Positions 45,774-55,137 of a stretch of 64,000 bases of DNA are shown here, in pieces. Made by a program: the position numbers and the translations under genes. The notes beneath the pieces were generated by a model that worked only from the letters and a program-made list of their open reading frames with translations, was not told where the DNA came from and did no database searches. The stretch lies in NCBI GenBank assembly GCA_020628895.1, contig JAHDEM010000001.1:117700-181699 (forward strand), written 5' to 3'. The DNA comes from Candidatus Endobugula sp. (GTDB taxonomy: Bacteria > Pseudomonadota > Gammaproteobacteria > Pseudomonadales > Cellvibrionaceae). Each line of letters opens with the position of its first letter. Within the stretch, counting starts at the first letter, position 1.

Positions 45774-47675
45774 TTATTCTCTATTTTTATAGAACTCGGT
45801 TTCCATACCATTAGCTTGAACTAAAGTCGCCTCTACGGATTCACAATTTTGCGTGATGTAGACTTTGCCGATACCAGAGGTATTGGCTAAAGTAGCAAAT
45901 GCATGGCCTTGAGGCTGGCGATGTTTAATACTCATAGTACGCCGTTTAGTGAGCCAATTAAGAGGCGAGTATGTGTGATAAAGAATACGGTTTAGGTAGT
46001 CAAAACATCGCAACAAGGTATTGGGAAACTCATTTTTTAAGCCGCTGCTGGTAATCTGTGTAATAGAAGGGGTGTTACGACGGAATCGTAAACTCACATC
46101 ATAAACAAAAGAATAATGTACATCGCCAGAGAGAATAACAAAATTAGGTGGTGTTTTAACGTGTCTAAAAATGTTTAATATGACACTGGCAGCGCCCTTA
46201 TGGGCCATCCAGTTTTCTGCATCAACCATTAGCGGTTGACCAAAGAAGGTAAATATTCGCTGAACGGCTTCGATTAATTTAACCCCAAAAATAGGGGAGG
46301 GAGAGACCATGATCACCGATGGTTGATCAATCAACTCATCTTGTAATTCGCACAAGGCTTCCCAATCCATTAACCCTGAAGGTTTATTGGCATTAGATTC
46401 TGAGCGCCAGCGTCGCGTGCGGGTATCCAGCACCACAATTTTAGGGTGTGTGTCTATTGTGTAGTGCCAGTTTTCCCATTGAAACAGTGTATCGATCAAC
46501 ACATCATGTTGTTGTAACCCTGCGTCTTTGAAGTGCGGTAATAATTTTTCGGCTAGAGGTGCCATTTTGGTCAGATTATTTCCCCAACCTTGACAGAGCC
46601 AATAGCCAATTAGCGCATTACCAACTATACGTTTAGCAAATTCGTTGCTGTATACCGCTTCTTCCCATCCTCGTGTCAGATTCCAGTCATCGGTAACATC
46701 GTGATCATCAAAAATCATATACACGGGTATATGTGCCAGTGCTCGTCTCACACGGCCAAGCCCACTCACAAATTCCTTGATAATAACGAGTTCATCATCG
46801 TACAAAGATCGAAATTCTTCGGGAAGATCGGTTTTTTCCAAATCAACACAATTCCACATCTCTGGCGACCAAACCAAGATATACATGGCAATCACTTCGG
46901 CAAAAGTGATTAGATGATTATTGGCATTCACCGAGGTAAAAATAGGTTTTCTTTTCCCTGATATAAATTGCTCTATCAGCGTTTCGTTGGCTTCGGTATC
47001 GGGGAGCAAATTTTCGCGTTGGTAAAAAAGATGCTGATGCTTATTAAGGTATTCACTGCTTTTTAAGCCGTTCACTTCTTGCTGGGGAAGAGTGGTATCG
47101 AATAATTGCAATTTATTCATCACCTGATGAATAGCATGTAACATTGGGCCAGATACATCGTCGATATAAACCTGATCACCTGACATCATCAAAAGGTCGG
47201 GTTGTTGCTGTGGATTGTTAAAGGCTTGAGCCAGTTGGGTGTCAACCGCAAGTAAACCATCGTCGCTCTTATGATGAGGTTTGCGGCAAGAGCCGTGCAG
47301 TAGATGACTCACTTCATTTTTAAAGACAAAGCTGGGTTTTGATTGGTTCTCGTACAAGAACTGCTCAAGGTGCTGTCCTAAACCTGTGTCTTTATGCTCG
47401 TTAAAATATAAATCATAATAATAACGAGCTCCATGATGCAATGTTGATTGGCATTGCAACGTCACTATGTTGATAAAAGCAAATTCGCCCACTTTAACTG
47501 GTGTATGATCCACCAATATGTCGATTAATTGACCTTGCTCATCGTTTATTTCAGCAAAAATAGGTGAGTCATGGCTTGTTATTAGCCATAGAGTCACTCT
47601 TTGGTCAGTGACTTCTCTTAGGATAGGACCTGCGATAATGTCAGGTAAAGGTGTTGTTATCTGTTCGGTAGCCAT
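45774..47675 (-). CDS. PhoD-like metallophosphatase
   Basis: This 633-residue protein has PhoD-family motifs. MMSGDQVYIDD and FDDHDVTDDWN give metal-binding Asp and His, VVLDTRTRRWR follows, and LSGDVHYSF completes the site. An N-terminal beta domain of about 100 residues precedes the catalytic domain. No signal peptide is visible, unlike secreted Bacillus PhoD, so it probably acts in the cytoplasm. The substrate (phosphodiester or phosphomonoester) is not known. A tandem 10-bp repeat lies about 130 bp before the start. Confidence 0.85.
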   Translation of the reverse strand: MATEQITTPLPDIIAGPILREVTDQRVTLWLITSHDSPIFAEINDEQGQLIDILVDHTPVKVGEFAFINIVTLQCQSTLHHGARYYYDLYFNEHKDTGLGQHLEQFLYENQSKPSFVFKNEVSHLLHGSCRKPHHKSDDGLLAVDTQLAQAFNNPQQQPDLLMMSGDQVYIDDVSGPMLHAIHQVMNKLQLFDTTLPQQEVNGLKSSEYLNKHQHLFYQRENLLPDTEANETLIEQFISGKRKPIFTSVNANNHLITFAEVIAMYILVWSPEMWNCVDLEKTDLPEEFRSLYDDELVIIKEFVSGLGRVRRALAHIPVYMIFDDHDVTDDWNLTRGWEEAVYSNEFAKRIVGNALIGYWLCQGWGNNLTKMAPLAEKLLPHFKDAGLQQHDVLIDTLFQWENWHYTIDTHPKIVVLDTRTRRWRSESNANKPSGLMDWEALCELQDELIDQPSVIMVSPSPIFGVKLIEAVQRIFTFFGQPLMVDAENWMAHKGAASVILNIFRHVKTPPNFVILSGDVHYSFVYDVSLRFRRNTPSITQITSSGLKNEFPNTLLRCFDYLNRILYHTYSPLNWLTKRRTMSIKHRQPQGHAFATLANTSGIGKVYITQNCESVEATLVQANGMETEFYKNRE

Positions 47676-47800
47676 TGATGAGCGTTTTCAAACCTTATGG
47701 CAGTTATATTAACGATGGAGTATGTTCTTGCTCATCAAGTCTGCATTAGCTGTATGGACTAGTCAATGGGAAAATAGGTGCAGTTGTATACAATGTTGAC

Positions 47801-47826
47801 AACTTTGTTATACAAAGTTATACAAA
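47801..47826 (-). promoter_or_regulatory. Tandem GTTATACAAA repeat with palindrome upstream of phoD-like gene
   Basis: GTTATACAAA occurs twice head to tail at 47807-47816 and 47817-47826. The first copy is part of a palindrome, AACTTTG-TTATA-CAAAGTT (47801-47819). Its 10-bp period places both copies on the same face of the helix. It is about 130 bp before the phoD-like start and may be an operator. Confidence 0.4.
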
Positions 47827-47912
47827 TAGCCAGTTTGACGAATTATCTATTATCTTTATAGCGCTGCACTTTATTCTGTAGGCTATAAAGATAATAGAAG
47901 CGGGTAGTGGGT

Positions 47913-48278
47913 TTAATATTTATCTTTAAATGCTTTTAATTGATCCTGAAGGTTTTCTTTAACATCTTCTCCCATTTTGTCCTGAGCGCTTTCTTTAATA
48001 TCTTCTATTTTTTCCATGCTTTGCTCTTTGACTTCTTCTATTTTTTGAGCACTTTGCTCTTTTACTTCTTCGACTTTTTCAGCTACCGCTTGTTTTGCCT
48101 CTTGCACTTTTTCTGCGGCTTGTTCTTTTAGTGTATCTACCGTACTTGTTTCAGACTCGCTAACTTCTGCAGGAGCTGGGGCTGTCTTGGCACTTGGCGA
48201 TGGTTTTTCTTCTTCAGGTTTGGAGCATCCCACTGTAATGAGAGCTAGTAGCATTGTCATCAAAAAAATATTTTTCAT
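47913..48278 (-). CDS. Coiled-coil lipoprotein
   Basis: This 121-residue protein has a signal peptide with lipobox ITVGC. The body after a proline-rich linker is a Lys/Glu/Gln helix with an 11-residue repeat of the type (A/V)EKVEEVKEQSA (about 51-105). This is the pattern of late-embryogenesis-abundant or apolipoprotein-like helices. A membrane-tethered extended or surface-lying helix is expected. Function is unknown. A stress role is only suggested by composition. Confidence 0.75.
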   Translation of the reverse strand: MKNIFLMTMLLALITVGCSKPEEEKPSPSAKTAPAPAEVSESETSTVDTLKEQAAEKVQEAKQAVAEKVEEVKEQSAQKIEEVKEQSMEKIEDIKESAQDKMGEDVKENLQDQLKAFKDKY

Positions 48279-48475
48279 CGTATTCCCCTAGTGATTTGTT
48301 ATATGTATATTTTCAAGCTGTCTATAACGACTAAAAGCTTAATTTATCATCGTGTGATCAAACAACTTAGATAATCACATTTATAAATTAACACATAACC
48401 GTTATTTAATTAAGTGGTAGGAGTTATGACAGGGAAGCACTATAATAAGAGGAGAGATCAGTACTGGAAAACCCT

Positions 48476-48676
48476 ATGACTATTGAACAATTCGAAAGCT
48501 ATGCACTGATGTTATGTGTTGGAGGTTTAATCCTCTTTATGACATTCATTATGTGGGATTTAGCTAAAAAATCTAACGCGGGTAAATTTGGTACGATAAT
48601 ATTATTTGGCGCACTGGGCGTAGGGTTGCTGGGATTTATTATTAAAACGATTATGGTAGAAGTCATCACAAAGTGA
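48476..48676 (+). CDS. DUF2788 small membrane protein
   Basis: This 66-residue protein has two membrane helices (about 10-27 and 38-60) joined by the charged loop DLAKKSNAGKFG, which is the DUF2788 signature. AGTACTGG and AAACC precede the ATG, with no strong ribosome-binding site. It is widespread in gammaproteobacteria with no known function. It is convergent with xthA. Confidence 0.8.
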   Translation: MTIEQFESYALMLCVGGLILFMTFIMWDLAKKSNAGKFGTIILFGALGVGLLGFIIKTIMVEVITK

Positions 48677-48695
48677 TAACTTCTAAGCGGAATGG

Positions 48696-49514
48696 TTATT
48701 CACCAAAATAACTCCAAATAGGGCAGTGATCCGAAGGCTTTTCCATCCCTCTCACATCATAATCAATGCCTGCGGAATAACATTTTTCATTCACGATGTT
48801 TGTGGCCAAAATTAAGTCAATACGTAAACCTCTTTTAGGCTCTCGATCAAAACCTTTACTGCGATAGTCAAACCAGCTGAACTTATCATTGGTATCTGGG
48901 TGAATAGTACGATACGTATCGTGTAATCCCCACCCATATAATCGATCTAGCCACTCACGCTCTACGGGTAAAAAACTACATTTCCCCGTTTTCAGCCAGC
49001 GTTTACGATTATCTTCACCAATACCTATATCGTCATCGGTTGGGGAGATATTCATATCTCCCATGACGATTAGCTGGTCGTCTGGAGTATGGTGTTTATT
49101 GAGATAATCTTGTAAATCTTCGTAAAACTTCTTTTTATTAGCAAATTTTGTAGGGTGATCTTGATTTTCACCTTGGGGGAAATAACCATTAATCACTGTT
49201 ATTTCACCGCCATAAGGGGATGTAAAAGTGCCTGCAATAAAACGGCGCTGAGATTCGTCGGTATCCGTTTCATAACCCTTATTCACCGACAAAAAAGGCG
49301 TTTTAGATAAAAGGGCCACGCCATAGTGAGTTTTTTGCCCGTGAAAGTGAACGTGGTAGCCCAGCTCTGTAATTGTATCGATCGGAAATTCTTCGTCGGT
49401 GACTTTGGTTTCCTGGATGCCAATAAAATCCGGTTGGTGGGTTTCTATTAAGGCTTCGATTTGATGGATACGCTGCCGAATACTATTTGTATTAAAAGAA
49501 ATCGCTTTTATCAT
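48696..49514 (-). CDS. xthA: Exonuclease III
   Basis: This AP endonuclease and 3'-5' exonuclease acts in base-excision repair. The 272 residues have [12 protein letters not shown] with the metal Glu, the [15 protein letters not shown] block with Asp and Asn, and the C-terminal DHCPIW motif. E. coli XthA has 268 residues. The start [15 protein letters not shown] is typical. It follows prc on the same strand after 36 bp, so an operon is possible. Confidence 0.96.
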   Translation of the reverse strand: MIKAISFNTNSIRQRIHQIEALIETHQPDFIGIQETKVTDEEFPIDTITELGYHVHFHGQKTHYGVALLSKTPFLSVNKGYETDTDESQRRFIAGTFTSPYGGEITVINGYFPQGENQDHPTKFANKKKFYEDLQDYLNKHHTPDDQLIVMGDMNISPTDDDIGIGEDNRKRWLKTGKCSFLPVEREWLDRLYGWGLHDTYRTIHPDTNDKFSWFDYRSKGFDREPKRGLRIDLILATNIVNEKCYSAGIDYDVRGMEKPSDHCPIWSYFGE

Positions 49515-49550
49515 AGTGAAAAGTGTCTTATTACTCCGAAAGGTTCTTAT

Positions 49551-51689
49551 TTATTTTTTTGGATTATTCGCTAGCTTACCAACACCTTCGTCCAATAGGT
49601 GAATATAGTCCTTAAGAATATATCCAGCCTCTTTTAGAATGGCATCGTCCTGCGTATCGATAGTGGTTGTACCAGCATTGGCTGCTCGTTCCTCATTATC
49701 TTTTTCTAATTGTGTTTCATAGGCATCGAAATCTTTATATTCGTTTTGTCCTTTTGCTTTGCGACGTTTATTTTCGATGGTTAGAGAGCGCTGTTCCAGT
49801 TCTGCCTTTTCTTTTAAACGAGTGCTTTCTTTAAGAGAAATAGTTTGTCGTGCCTCTTGTTCTTCTTGTAGTGCTTTACGCTCATTTAAATAGATAAAAT
49901 CAGGGTTCGTACGAATACGCTGATCGTGCAATGACGTTAGTTCTCCCAACAAAGGATCTAAGGAGCGATAAACCCCATGTCTCACTGGTTCTGTTTGACT
50001 CCAGGGGAGGGCTGTATCATAGCTACTTTCACCTACCTCGGAGTTATCGATCAACTCAGGCATTAAAATATCAGGAATAACTCCTCGGTGCTGAGTACTA
50101 TCACCCGAGACGCGATAAAATTTCGATTCTGTGACTTTCAATTCCCCTTGGCTTTGTAAAGGGGTTAAGGTTTGAACGGTACCTTTACCAAATGATTGGG
50201 AGCCAACCACTAGGCCTCGATGATAGTCTTGAATAGCCCCTGCAAAAATTTCTGATGCCGAAGCACTTAGGCGATTAATCAATACCACTAAAGGGCCATT
50301 GTAAGCGGCATTCTCATGAGAAAACTGACTTTGTTTTCTACCACCGTCTTTGCCAATTTGCACCACTGGGCCCCGGTTAATAAATAGATCAGTCACGGCT
50401 GTAGCTTCCAATAAGGAACCACCGCCATTGTTGCGTAGATCAACAACAATACCATCCACATTTTCGGCATTCAGTTCTTGTAATAAACGATAAACGTCTT
50501 TTGATGTACTGCGGAAGTTAGGATCACGCTTACGGTAAGCTTCAAAATCGAGGTAAAAGGTAGGAATATTAATAATGCCTAATTTAAGTTTTTTACCGTT
50601 ATCATCAACCGTAATGACGGCTTTTTGTGCCGCTTGGTCTTCTAATTTAACCTTATCGCGTTTGATGCGAATAATCTTAGTGGTTTCAGCACCACTGGCA
50701 TCGCTGGAAGCCACTTCTAGGCGCACGATGGAATCTTTAGGCCCACGGATTAAATCAACTACCTCATCTAAACGCCAGCCAACCACATTCACAATCTCGC
50801 CATCATCACCTTGTGCAACACCAGAAATTTTATCGGAAGGCTTAAGCTGGCCTTGTTTATCGGCAGGGCCTGCAGCCACAATACGAATGACTTTGGTGTA
50901 ACCATCTTCACTTTGTAAGACGGCACCAATGCCTTCTAAAGAAAGCGACATTCTGATAGAAAAACTTTCAGAACTGCGAGGGGAAAAATAATTGGTATGA
51001 GGGTCGTACAATTCAGTAAATGAATTAATGTATATTTCATACACATCTTCCGATGTGCTTTTTTGTAAACGATCGCGTTGATCGGTGTAACGTTTAATTA
51101 AGCTCTCACGGGTTTTTTCTACCGAATCACCCGCTAATTTTTGTGCTAAGAAGGATGATTTAATGCGCTTGCGCCATAATTCATCGGCCGCTTTCATATC
51201 GCTAGGCCAAGCTCGATTATCATCATCGATGGTCATTTGTTCATCAATGGTAAAGTTGATAGGGGAGTTGTCACTTAAATCATTAATAACTTTACTTAAA
51301 CGATCATTCATTCGTTCCTGCAATCGTCTATATATGGCAAAACCAATTTTGTTTTCGCCTTTCTTTAATTGGTCATCTAATAAAAAGCGCTGTTGATTAA
51401 ACTCATCAATATCTGACTGTAAAAAATAAGACTTAGTGGGGTCTAGGCGATCTAAATAGCTGTTCATAAAACGAGCAGAAAGATCGTCATTAATAATTAA
51501 ATCCACAAAATGCTTACGGTCTAGTGTTTTTAAAATCTCGACAGTTGCTTGCTGCTGTAATTGGCTACTGGTTAGATTTGGTAGCGATGTGTCTTGCGAT
51601 GCTGCAAAACTTAGCGGGCTAGTGAGTAAAAAGGAAACCGAAGAACCAAGAAGAAAATGCTTTATAAACCTTGTAATCGTAGAGGGCAT
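49551..51689 (-). CDS. prc: Tail-specific carboxy-terminal protease Prc
   Basis: Prc is a periplasmic S41 protease that trims penicillin-binding protein 3 and degrades tagged proteins. The product is 712 residues from ATG 51689; the upstream TTG start is rejected as it spoils the signal peptide (TRFIKHFLLGSSVSFLLTS). DUF3340-like N- and C-terminal regions flank a PDZ domain (IGAVLQSEDGYTKVIRIVA). The catalytic part has LRNNGGGSLLEA, the nucleophile in INRLSASASEIFAGA, and Lys in SQSFGKGTVQT. All are intact. Confidence 0.95.
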   Translation of the reverse strand: MPSTITRFIKHFLLGSSVSFLLTSPLSFAASQDTSLPNLTSSQLQQQATVEILKTLDRKHFVDLIINDDLSARFMNSYLDRLDPTKSYFLQSDIDEFNQQRFLLDDQLKKGENKIGFAIYRRLQERMNDRLSKVINDLSDNSPINFTIDEQMTIDDDNRAWPSDMKAADELWRKRIKSSFLAQKLAGDSVEKTRESLIKRYTDQRDRLQKSTSEDVYEIYINSFTELYDPHTNYFSPRSSESFSIRMSLSLEGIGAVLQSEDGYTKVIRIVAAGPADKQGQLKPSDKISGVAQGDDGEIVNVVGWRLDEVVDLIRGPKDSIVRLEVASSDASGAETTKIIRIKRDKVKLEDQAAQKAVITVDDNGKKLKLGIINIPTFYLDFEAYRKRDPNFRSTSKDVYRLLQELNAENVDGIVVDLRNNGGGSLLEATAVTDLFINRGPVVQIGKDGGRKQSQFSHENAAYNGPLVVLINRLSASASEIFAGAIQDYHRGLVVGSQSFGKGTVQTLTPLQSQGELKVTESKFYRVSGDSTQHRGVIPDILMPELIDNSEVGESSYDTALPWSQTEPVRHGVYRSLDPLLGELTSLHDQRIRTNPDFIYLNERKALQEEQEARQTISLKESTRLKEKAELEQRSLTIENKRRKAKGQNEYKDFDAYETQLEKDNEERAANAGTTTIDTQDDAILKEAGYILKDYIHLLDEGVGKLANNPKK

Positions 51690-51942
51690 AAGTAACGTCG
51701 CAATAATCAAATAAGTGATAATCAATATACTATATCAGAGTTTAGGTGTTAACTTTGATATGTTCCTGTTTTTGGATAATTAATTTGTTAAGCCTGTCCG
51801 TGTTGTTTTGTATCCATTAGTACTCTGTCATGGTTTTTATCTAAAGGTTCATTGTATTCGACTTTATATCGGTAATTTAATGTTTTCTTTATTCTATAAT
51901 TTACTTTATTTTTTAATTATAAAGTTTTGATAAAATTGGATT

Positions 51943-53001
51943 TTATTGGTCTTCTGGCTTTGTTTCATACTGCACTTTTTCTTTTCGTAAGCGCTCTCGG
52001 AATAACTTTTTGGCCAGTGCTTGCATATCTTCCACTACGTCGCGTTCATCAACAATTTCTCGACCTAGTAGGGTTTCTATAGCGTCTTCTAAGGTAACAA
52101 TCCCCGAGAATTGACCAAACTCATCCTCCACCAAAAACAAATGGGCTTTCTGCTTAATAAACGTATCTAGCAGCTTCTGTACCGATAGTTTTTCTGAAAC
52201 ACGAAAAATAGAATCCTTTATCTCGCTAATAGGGTGATCACTTTTCCCTTTGTGTGATGCCTCTAGTAAATCAATAAGAAAGACTTTACCGGTTACCATA
52301 TCCGTATTGCCCGCATAGATAGGAATACGACTAAATTGCCTCGTTTGAGGGTGCTCTAATGCCTGCGCAACGGTCATGGACTCGTCGAGCATATGTACCA
52401 CGGTACGAGGGGTAAGGATTTTTTCGGTTTTAATATCTCGTAAACTCAGCAAATTGGATACGTAAGCATTTTCTTGAGGAAATAGGGCGCCTTCCTTATG
52501 GGCTAATGATGCTAGAGCAATAATCTCTTCTCGGGTGATATCGTTCTCTTTACGGCTAAATAAGCGGGTTAAACGGGTAGATATCCACACCAGTGGATAG
52601 ACCAACTTCACTAGCAGGCTAATAGTCCACGCAGCAGGTATCGCCAATTGTTGCCAAAACGTAGCGCCTAATGTTTTAGGAATGATTTCTGAGCAATACA
52701 GAATCACTAAAGTGAGCAGAATCGCAATTAAGGTTTCCCATTCTGGCCCAAATACCTGCAATGCCTGAGAGCCAACACCCGCAGCGCCCATGGTGTGAGC
52801 AAAGGTGTTAAGAATTAAAATACTGGATAGTGATTCATCTAAACGTTGCCGAACCTTGACTAAGTGCACCGCAGCACGAGGCTTTTCTCTTTGTAGCTTT
52901 TCCACATAACTGGGCGTAACGCACAGTAATACTGCCTCGAGAACAGAGCAAAGAAATGAAATACCAATGGCAATGGCAAGATAAATCAGTAAAAGGGTCA
53001 T
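51943..53001 (-). CDS. CNNM/CBS-domain membrane protein
   Basis: This 352-residue protein has a DUF21 (CNNM) membrane domain of four helices in the first 150 residues (SEIIPKTLGATFW loop). Two CBS repeats follow at about 190-320 (ILTPRTVVHMLDESMTV and FLVEDEFGQFSGIVTLEDAIE). The usual CorC_HlyC C-terminal domain is missing, and the end is a short charged tail. Related proteins take part in magnesium or cobalt export; substrate here is unproven. It is divergent from the MerR gene. Confidence 0.88.
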   Translation of the reverse strand: MTLLLIYLAIAIGISFLCSVLEAVLLCVTPSYVEKLQREKPRAAVHLVKVRQRLDESLSSILILNTFAHTMGAAGVGSQALQVFGPEWETLIAILLTLVILYCSEIIPKTLGATFWQQLAIPAAWTISLLVKLVYPLVWISTRLTRLFSRKENDITREEIIALASLAHKEGALFPQENAYVSNLLSLRDIKTEKILTPRTVVHMLDESMTVAQALEHPQTRQFSRIPIYAGNTDMVTGKVFLIDLLEASHKGKSDHPISEIKDSIFRVSEKLSVQKLLDTFIKQKAHLFLVEDEFGQFSGIVTLEDAIETLLGREIVDERDVVEDMQALAKKLFRERLRKEKVQYETKPEDQ

Positions 53002-53224
53002 TAGGGAATCCCGTAAATGATAAAGTAGTCATACTATTATGTGATGTCATGGGGTTAAATGCCACAACAGAAGGTGCGTATTTATATCATGGCCATAAAT
53101 GGATATTTTTAAAGCCTAATATGCAAAAAATACAGATAAGATGGTTGAAAAAGGGCGTTCAGTATCCTTAATGCTTTTCTTTATGTTGATAACAGTATAC
53201 TAAGCCGCCGGCTTATGGTGATTT

Positions 53225-53617
53225 ATGAACAATAAAATTGGCGATGTAGCAACCGAGCTTGGCATATCGGTAGATACACTGCGTTACTACGAAAAAATGA
53301 ATTTGCTAGGGCAAGTCCCACGTAATCACAACGGTGTGCGCCATTACGATGATCATTTATTAACCCGTATTCGCTTTATCCTTCACGCCAAACGTATGGG
53401 CTTTAGCCTCTATGCCATCAAGGAATTACTCGTATTTCGCGACCAACCCAATAATGTAAAGCCACAAGTTCGCCAGATGATACAAAGCAAACTGGTCGAG
53501 CTCGACCAACAAATAGAGGATCTTTCCCAATTAAGGGATCAGTTGCGTTCACTCACCATGGCTTGCGAGGGTAGCACAGAGCAAGACTGTCCCATTTTAA
53601 AAGAATTTGAAAAATAA
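53225..53617 (+). CDS. MerR-family metal-responsive regulator
   Basis: This 130-residue regulator has an N-terminal winged helix (IGDVATELGISVDTLRYYEK), a dimer helix and a C-terminal metal loop. The loop has Cys114 and Cys122 (TMACEGSTEQDCPIL), spaced as in CueR. The position of ZntR Cys79 (CueR Ser77) is Val78, so the divalent-metal cysteine is missing and a monovalent ion (copper or silver) is possible. GGTGA precedes the start. The MerR-type operator lies just after the gene and drives the next genes. Metal identity is unsettled because the operator looks more like that of zntA. Confidence 0.92.
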   Translation: MNNKIGDVATELGISVDTLRYYEKMNLLGQVPRNHNGVRHYDDHLLTRIRFILHAKRMGFSLYAIKELLVFRDQPNNVKPQVRQMIQSKLVELDQQIEDLSQLRDQLRSLTMACEGSTEQDCPILKEFEK

Positions 53618-53628
53618 TCATGATTCGC

Positions 53629-53659
53629 TTGACTCTGGAGTCAACTCTAGGTGTTTACT
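53629..53659 (+). promoter_or_regulatory. MerR-type operator-promoter with 19-bp spacer
   Basis: TTGACT (53629-53634) and TTTACT (53654-53659) are 19 bp apart, the over-long spacing that MerR proteins correct. The first half, ACTCTGGAGTC, is identical to that in the E. coli zntA promoter as I remember it. The second half (AACTCTAGGTG) is degraded. It lies between the MerR gene and the DUF4396 gene and should control the latter. Confidence 0.8.
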
Positions 53660-53688
53660 AGTTGGTAAGCAACACTTAGGTATTAATA

Positions 53689-54141
53689 ATGACTCAAACC
53701 AACACGTCTTCCGTTTTATCTATTCACTGGGGCTGTAAGCATACTTGGAGGCGTTCTGCCTACAATACCTCTTGGTGCTTATTGGGTTGTGCCATAGGGG
53801 ACTTGGGGACTATTTTTGCTTTCCAAATATATGCGCCTAACACCAACCCGTTCCTAGTGATGGGATTAGCGATTATCAATGGCCTATTAACAAGTATTGC
53901 GTTAGAAACAATCCTGCTAAGTCGTCAAATGTCACTGAAATTAGCCCTTAAAACAGCACTAGGAATGAGCTTGGTCAGTATGATTGCCATGGAAGTTGCT
54001 ATGAATGCAACAGACTATTTACTGGTTGGAGAGGCGCGTATTACTTGGTGGTCGTTATTCCCTATGCTACTAGCTGGCTTTCTAGCGCCTTGGCCCTATA
54101 ATTACTGGCGTCTTAAACACTTGGGGAAGGCTTGCCACTAA
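53689..54141 (+). CDS. DUF4396 membrane protein
   Basis: This 150-residue membrane protein has the DUF4396 features W(R)RSAYNTSWCLLGCAIGD near the N-terminus and MIAMEVAMNATDYL near the end, with four predicted helices. Two conserved Cys (in WCLLGC) and a Trp-rich start could touch a metal. It is the first gene behind the MerR operator. Its stop shares one base with the next start. DUF4396 has no known function; the context suggests metal or redox stress. Confidence 0.88.
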   Translation: MTQTNTSSVLSIHWGCKHTWRRSAYNTSWCLLGCAIGDLGTIFAFQIYAPNTNPFLVMGLAIINGLLTSIALETILLSRQMSLKLALKTALGMSLVSMIAMEVAMNATDYLLVGEARITWWSLFPMLLAGFLAPWPYNYWRLKHLGKACH

Positions 54142-54497
54142 TGTCGCTAACAATCAATATGCAGCGCTCATTATGGGTTATATTAATACTGCTCTTTACC
54201 GTGCAGAGCGTCTCCGCGTCTTATTCTCACTGGCCGGAGGATCGACATCAGTCGTCCATAGAACATCCTTGTTCTGAGTCTGATAAAAGTGCTAACTCCG
54301 TGCATAAAGCGGATCATAAACACTATACACATACCATAGATTGTGAAAATTGTATTTATCATTTTCAATTATCGTTGTTGATCGCACTTGATTTTGGGTT
54401 TCAAAATCACTCCCATTTGACACAAGCCTTAAGTGAAAATACTTTTATCCCTTCAGCGCCTTTTTATCACCTTTATCGGCCTCCGATTTTTATTTAA
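54141..54497 (+). CDS. Secreted His/Cys-containing protein (DUF2946-like)
   Basis: This 118-residue product has a signal peptide (RSLWVILILLFTVQSVSASY) and a His-rich mature part with HTIDCENCIYHF, where CxxC is flanked by histidines. That pattern is common in small periplasmic copper/zinc handling proteins of the DUF2946 type; the family assignment is tentative. The ATG at 54141 overlaps the previous stop by one base; ATG 54159 is an alternative. Metal binding is inferred from Cys/His content. Confidence 0.7.
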   Translation: MSLTINMQRSLWVILILLFTVQSVSASYSHWPEDRHQSSIEHPCSESDKSANSVHKADHKHYTHTIDCENCIYHFQLSLLIALDFGFQNHSHLTQALSENTFIPSAPFYHLYRPPIFI

Positions 54498-54586
54498 CAC
54501 CTGATCACTTTATATAAATATTCTTAGCTGGTGATAGGTTAACAATCGCCAGCGTGTTAAATAATTTCCCTAATTGGAGGCATCTA

Positions 54587-55102
54587 ATGCCATATATTAC
54601 CAAGGCCCACTTACCATTAATCATCAGCCTGCTGCTATTAGTGCTCAGTGCTTGTGATAAAAAAGATGAACGTTCTTCATCTATAGTGAACATCGATAAC
54701 AACAAGCTTGCTTTTAGTGAAGTCACATTAACACCAAAGCAGGGTACTCAAAGATGGTACTTTGCTGAGCAAGCCGAGCGCGGCAAAGCCGTTTTTGCGG
54801 CTAATTGTAGCTTGTGCCATGGAGCCAATGCACAAGCCACACCTAATTGGAAAACACCTAATGATAATGGCCATTATCCGCCGCCACCACTAAATGGAAG
54901 CGCTCACGCATGGCATCATCCCTTAGCTATTCTGGGGCGTACTATTTATTTCGGCGGAGAACCTGTTGGTGGACAAATGCCCGCGTTTAAAGATCAATTA
55001 AGTGAAACAGATATTATCGATGTTATTGCGCATTTTCAGACATATTGGTCAGACGATATTTATGAGCGCTGGTTACAAATTGAAAATAGCTCACGAAACT
55101 AA
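54587..55102 (+). CDS. Cytochrome c lipoprotein
   Basis: This 171-residue lipoprotein (lipobox VLSAC) carries one c-type heme site, CSLCH. The axial Met is probably in GGQMPAFKDQLSETD. The start at 54587 is chosen because GGAGG precedes it at the right distance; the upstream frame would add 11 residues and bury the signal. It follows the His/Cys protein in the metal cassette. It may transfer electrons during metal detoxification; no oxidase subunit is near. Confidence 0.88.
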   Translation: MPYITKAHLPLIISLLLLVLSACDKKDERSSSIVNIDNNKLAFSEVTLTPKQGTQRWYFAEQAERGKAVFAANCSLCHGANAQATPNWKTPNDNGHYPPPPLNGSAHAWHHPLAILGRTIYFGGEPVGGQMPAFKDQLSETDIIDVIAHFQTYWSDDIYERWLQIENSSRN

Positions 55103-55137
55103 TCCCTATTTTGGCTTATACCTTGGAGAATCTAATC

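Noticed and set aside
47940..48131. Phe-rich open frame opposite the coiled-coil lipoprotein
   Set aside because: It is the antisense of the Lys/Glu-repeat gene, which automatically gives Phe/Leu runs.
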